From Phycisphaerales bacterium UBA7708 (GTDB taxonomy: Bacteria; Planctomycetota; Phycisphaerae; Sedimentisphaerales; Anaerohalosphaeraceae), in NCBI GenBank assembly GCA_002482415.1, contig DLFY01000157.1, positions 18,748 through 25,753 on the forward strand: a stretch of DNA of 7,006 nucleotides. Reading direction: 5' to 3'. The notes under the pieces were generated by a model. That model searched no databases. It was not told the DNA's origin and saw only the letters and a list, made by a program, of their open reading frames with translations. Shown here piece after piece: positions 6,866 through 7,006 of the stretch (within the stretch, counting starts at the first letter, position 1; each line of letters opens with the position of its first letter). Position numbers and translations under genes: made by a program.

Positions 6866-6887
6866 TATTGTTCCTTGTGGAACAATA
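6866..6887. promoter_or_regulatory. Perfect 9-bp inverted repeat in the DUF1015 leader (operator or RNA hairpin)
   Basis: TATTGTTCC and GGAACAATA flank a four-base centre (TTGT on the plus strand). The transcript toward DUF1015 could fold it as a 9-bp stem with an ACAA loop, 34 bases before the start codon. No T-tract follows, so it is not a terminator. The arms read GTTCC...GGAAC, opposite to the Gram-positive SOS box (GAAC-N4-GTTC). It could be an operator for a dimeric repressor or a leader hairpin; the sequence does not discriminate. Confidence 0.6.
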
Positions 6888-6889
6888 AA

Positions 6890-6905
6890 TGTGATTTAAT
6901 TCACA
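6890..6905. promoter_or_regulatory. CRP/FNR-family type operator
   Basis: TGTGATTTAATTCACA matches the TGTGA-N6-TCACA consensus of E. coli CRP exactly in both half-sites. It lies about +5 to +20 relative to the start inferred for the minus-strand promoter, a position typical of repression by roadblock. For a possible plus-strand promoter it would instead sit around the -35. The regulator is not in the window; planctomycete CRP/FNR proteins vary in recognition sequence, so the identity of the binder is inference. Confidence 0.6.
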
Positions 6906-6916
6906 ATGTAGGAACT

Positions 6917-6944
6917 ACTATAACAAAAAAATAGCGGTTTTCAA
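6917..6944 (-). promoter_or_regulatory. Promoter of the DUF1015-aminotransferase operon
   Basis: TTGAAA (6944-6939) and TATAGT (6922-6917) are separated by 16 bases in an AT-rich region, each with 5 of 6 matches to sigma-70 consensus. Initiation would be near 6910, giving a leader of about 79 bases that contains the CRP-like palindrome and the 9-bp hairpin. Confidence 0.7.
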
Positions 6945-6983
6945 TGGAAATGCTACAGGATTTTATCGGCATTTGACGATTTT

Positions 6984-7006
6984 GGAGAGATGCCTTGAAA
7001 AATGAC
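6984..7006 (+). other. Possible start of a divergent plus-strand gene (truncated by window end)
   Basis: A GGAGAG Shine-Dalgarno-like run (6984-6989) precedes TTG at 6995 by 5 bases; the ATG at 7002 is a more distant alternative (12 bases). An ATG at 6990 is followed after one codon by a stop and can be ignored. A TATAAC -10-like hexamer lies upstream at 6919-6924 on the same strand. Only four codons are visible, so this is tentative. Confidence 0.25.

Noticed and set aside
6866..6887. SOS/LexA box
   Set aside because: The half-site orientation is GTTCC...GGAAC, the reverse of GAAC-N4-GTTC, and the downstream genes have no SOS role.
5656..6888. Long plus-strand open frame (410 codons) antisense to DUF1015
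   Set aside because: The minus-strand protein has complete family motifs. The antisense translation has no recognisable motif and is rich in Gly/Val/Phe runs typical of shadow frames opposite a coding sequence.

Overview
The window looks like ordinary chromosome from a planctomycete, most likely class Phycisphaerae (Sedimentisphaerales-like). The lineage call is an inference. It rests on the large secreted-type GLUG-repeat protein that ends in a dockerin-like Ca-binding repeat of the form seen in such genomes (CDANGDGQITMADFEILAANW), and on the general character of the metabolic genes. No rRNA, tRNA, CRISPR array, insertion sequence, integrase or phage gene is visible.

Layout from left to right. 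(1) A 5'-truncated plus-strand gene for a GLUG-repeat/dockerin protein fills bases 2-1561. (2) A 173-bp convergent gap holds a probable minus-strand terminator. (3) A compact minus-strand operon runs from 4228 down to 1735: pdxB (erythronate-4-phosphate dehydrogenase), folP (dihydropteroate synthase, overlapping pdxB by 13 bp) and a minimal YprB-type DEDD exonuclease (2 bp after folP). (4) A 137-bp gap holds a textbook minus-strand intrinsic terminator, with a promoter-like -35 hexamer immediately after its T-tract. (5) A second minus-strand operon runs from 6831 down to 4366: a DUF1015 protein followed, 3 bp later, by a class-V PLP aminotransferase related to the alanine-glyoxylate/serine-pyruvate and archaeal/Thermotoga-type SerC enzymes. 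(6) The right edge (6832-7006) is an AT-rich regulatory region with a good minus-strand promoter, a perfect CRP/FNR-type half-site palindrome (TGTGA-N6-TCACA) just downstream of it, an adjacent 9-bp hairpin in the leader, and possibly the start of a divergent gene.

Working together: PdxB and a SerC/PdxF-type transaminase catalyse consecutive steps of the deoxyxylulose-phosphate-dependent route to pyridoxal phosphate, and SerC-type enzymes also make phosphoserine. The aminotransferase-DUF1015 pairing next to a D-2-hydroxyacid dehydrogenase recalls serine-biosynthesis clusters of anaerobes, but here the dehydrogenase is clearly PdxB-like, not SerA-like. FolP adds folate synthesis, so the neighbourhood as a whole concerns serine, vitamin B6 and one-carbon cofactors. 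The least understood component is DUF1015, whose conserved DGHHR motif and context make a role in phosphoserine or phosphohydroxythreonine metabolism worth testing. I see no dramatic new system; the strongest leads are that cluster and the structured regulatory region upstream of it.
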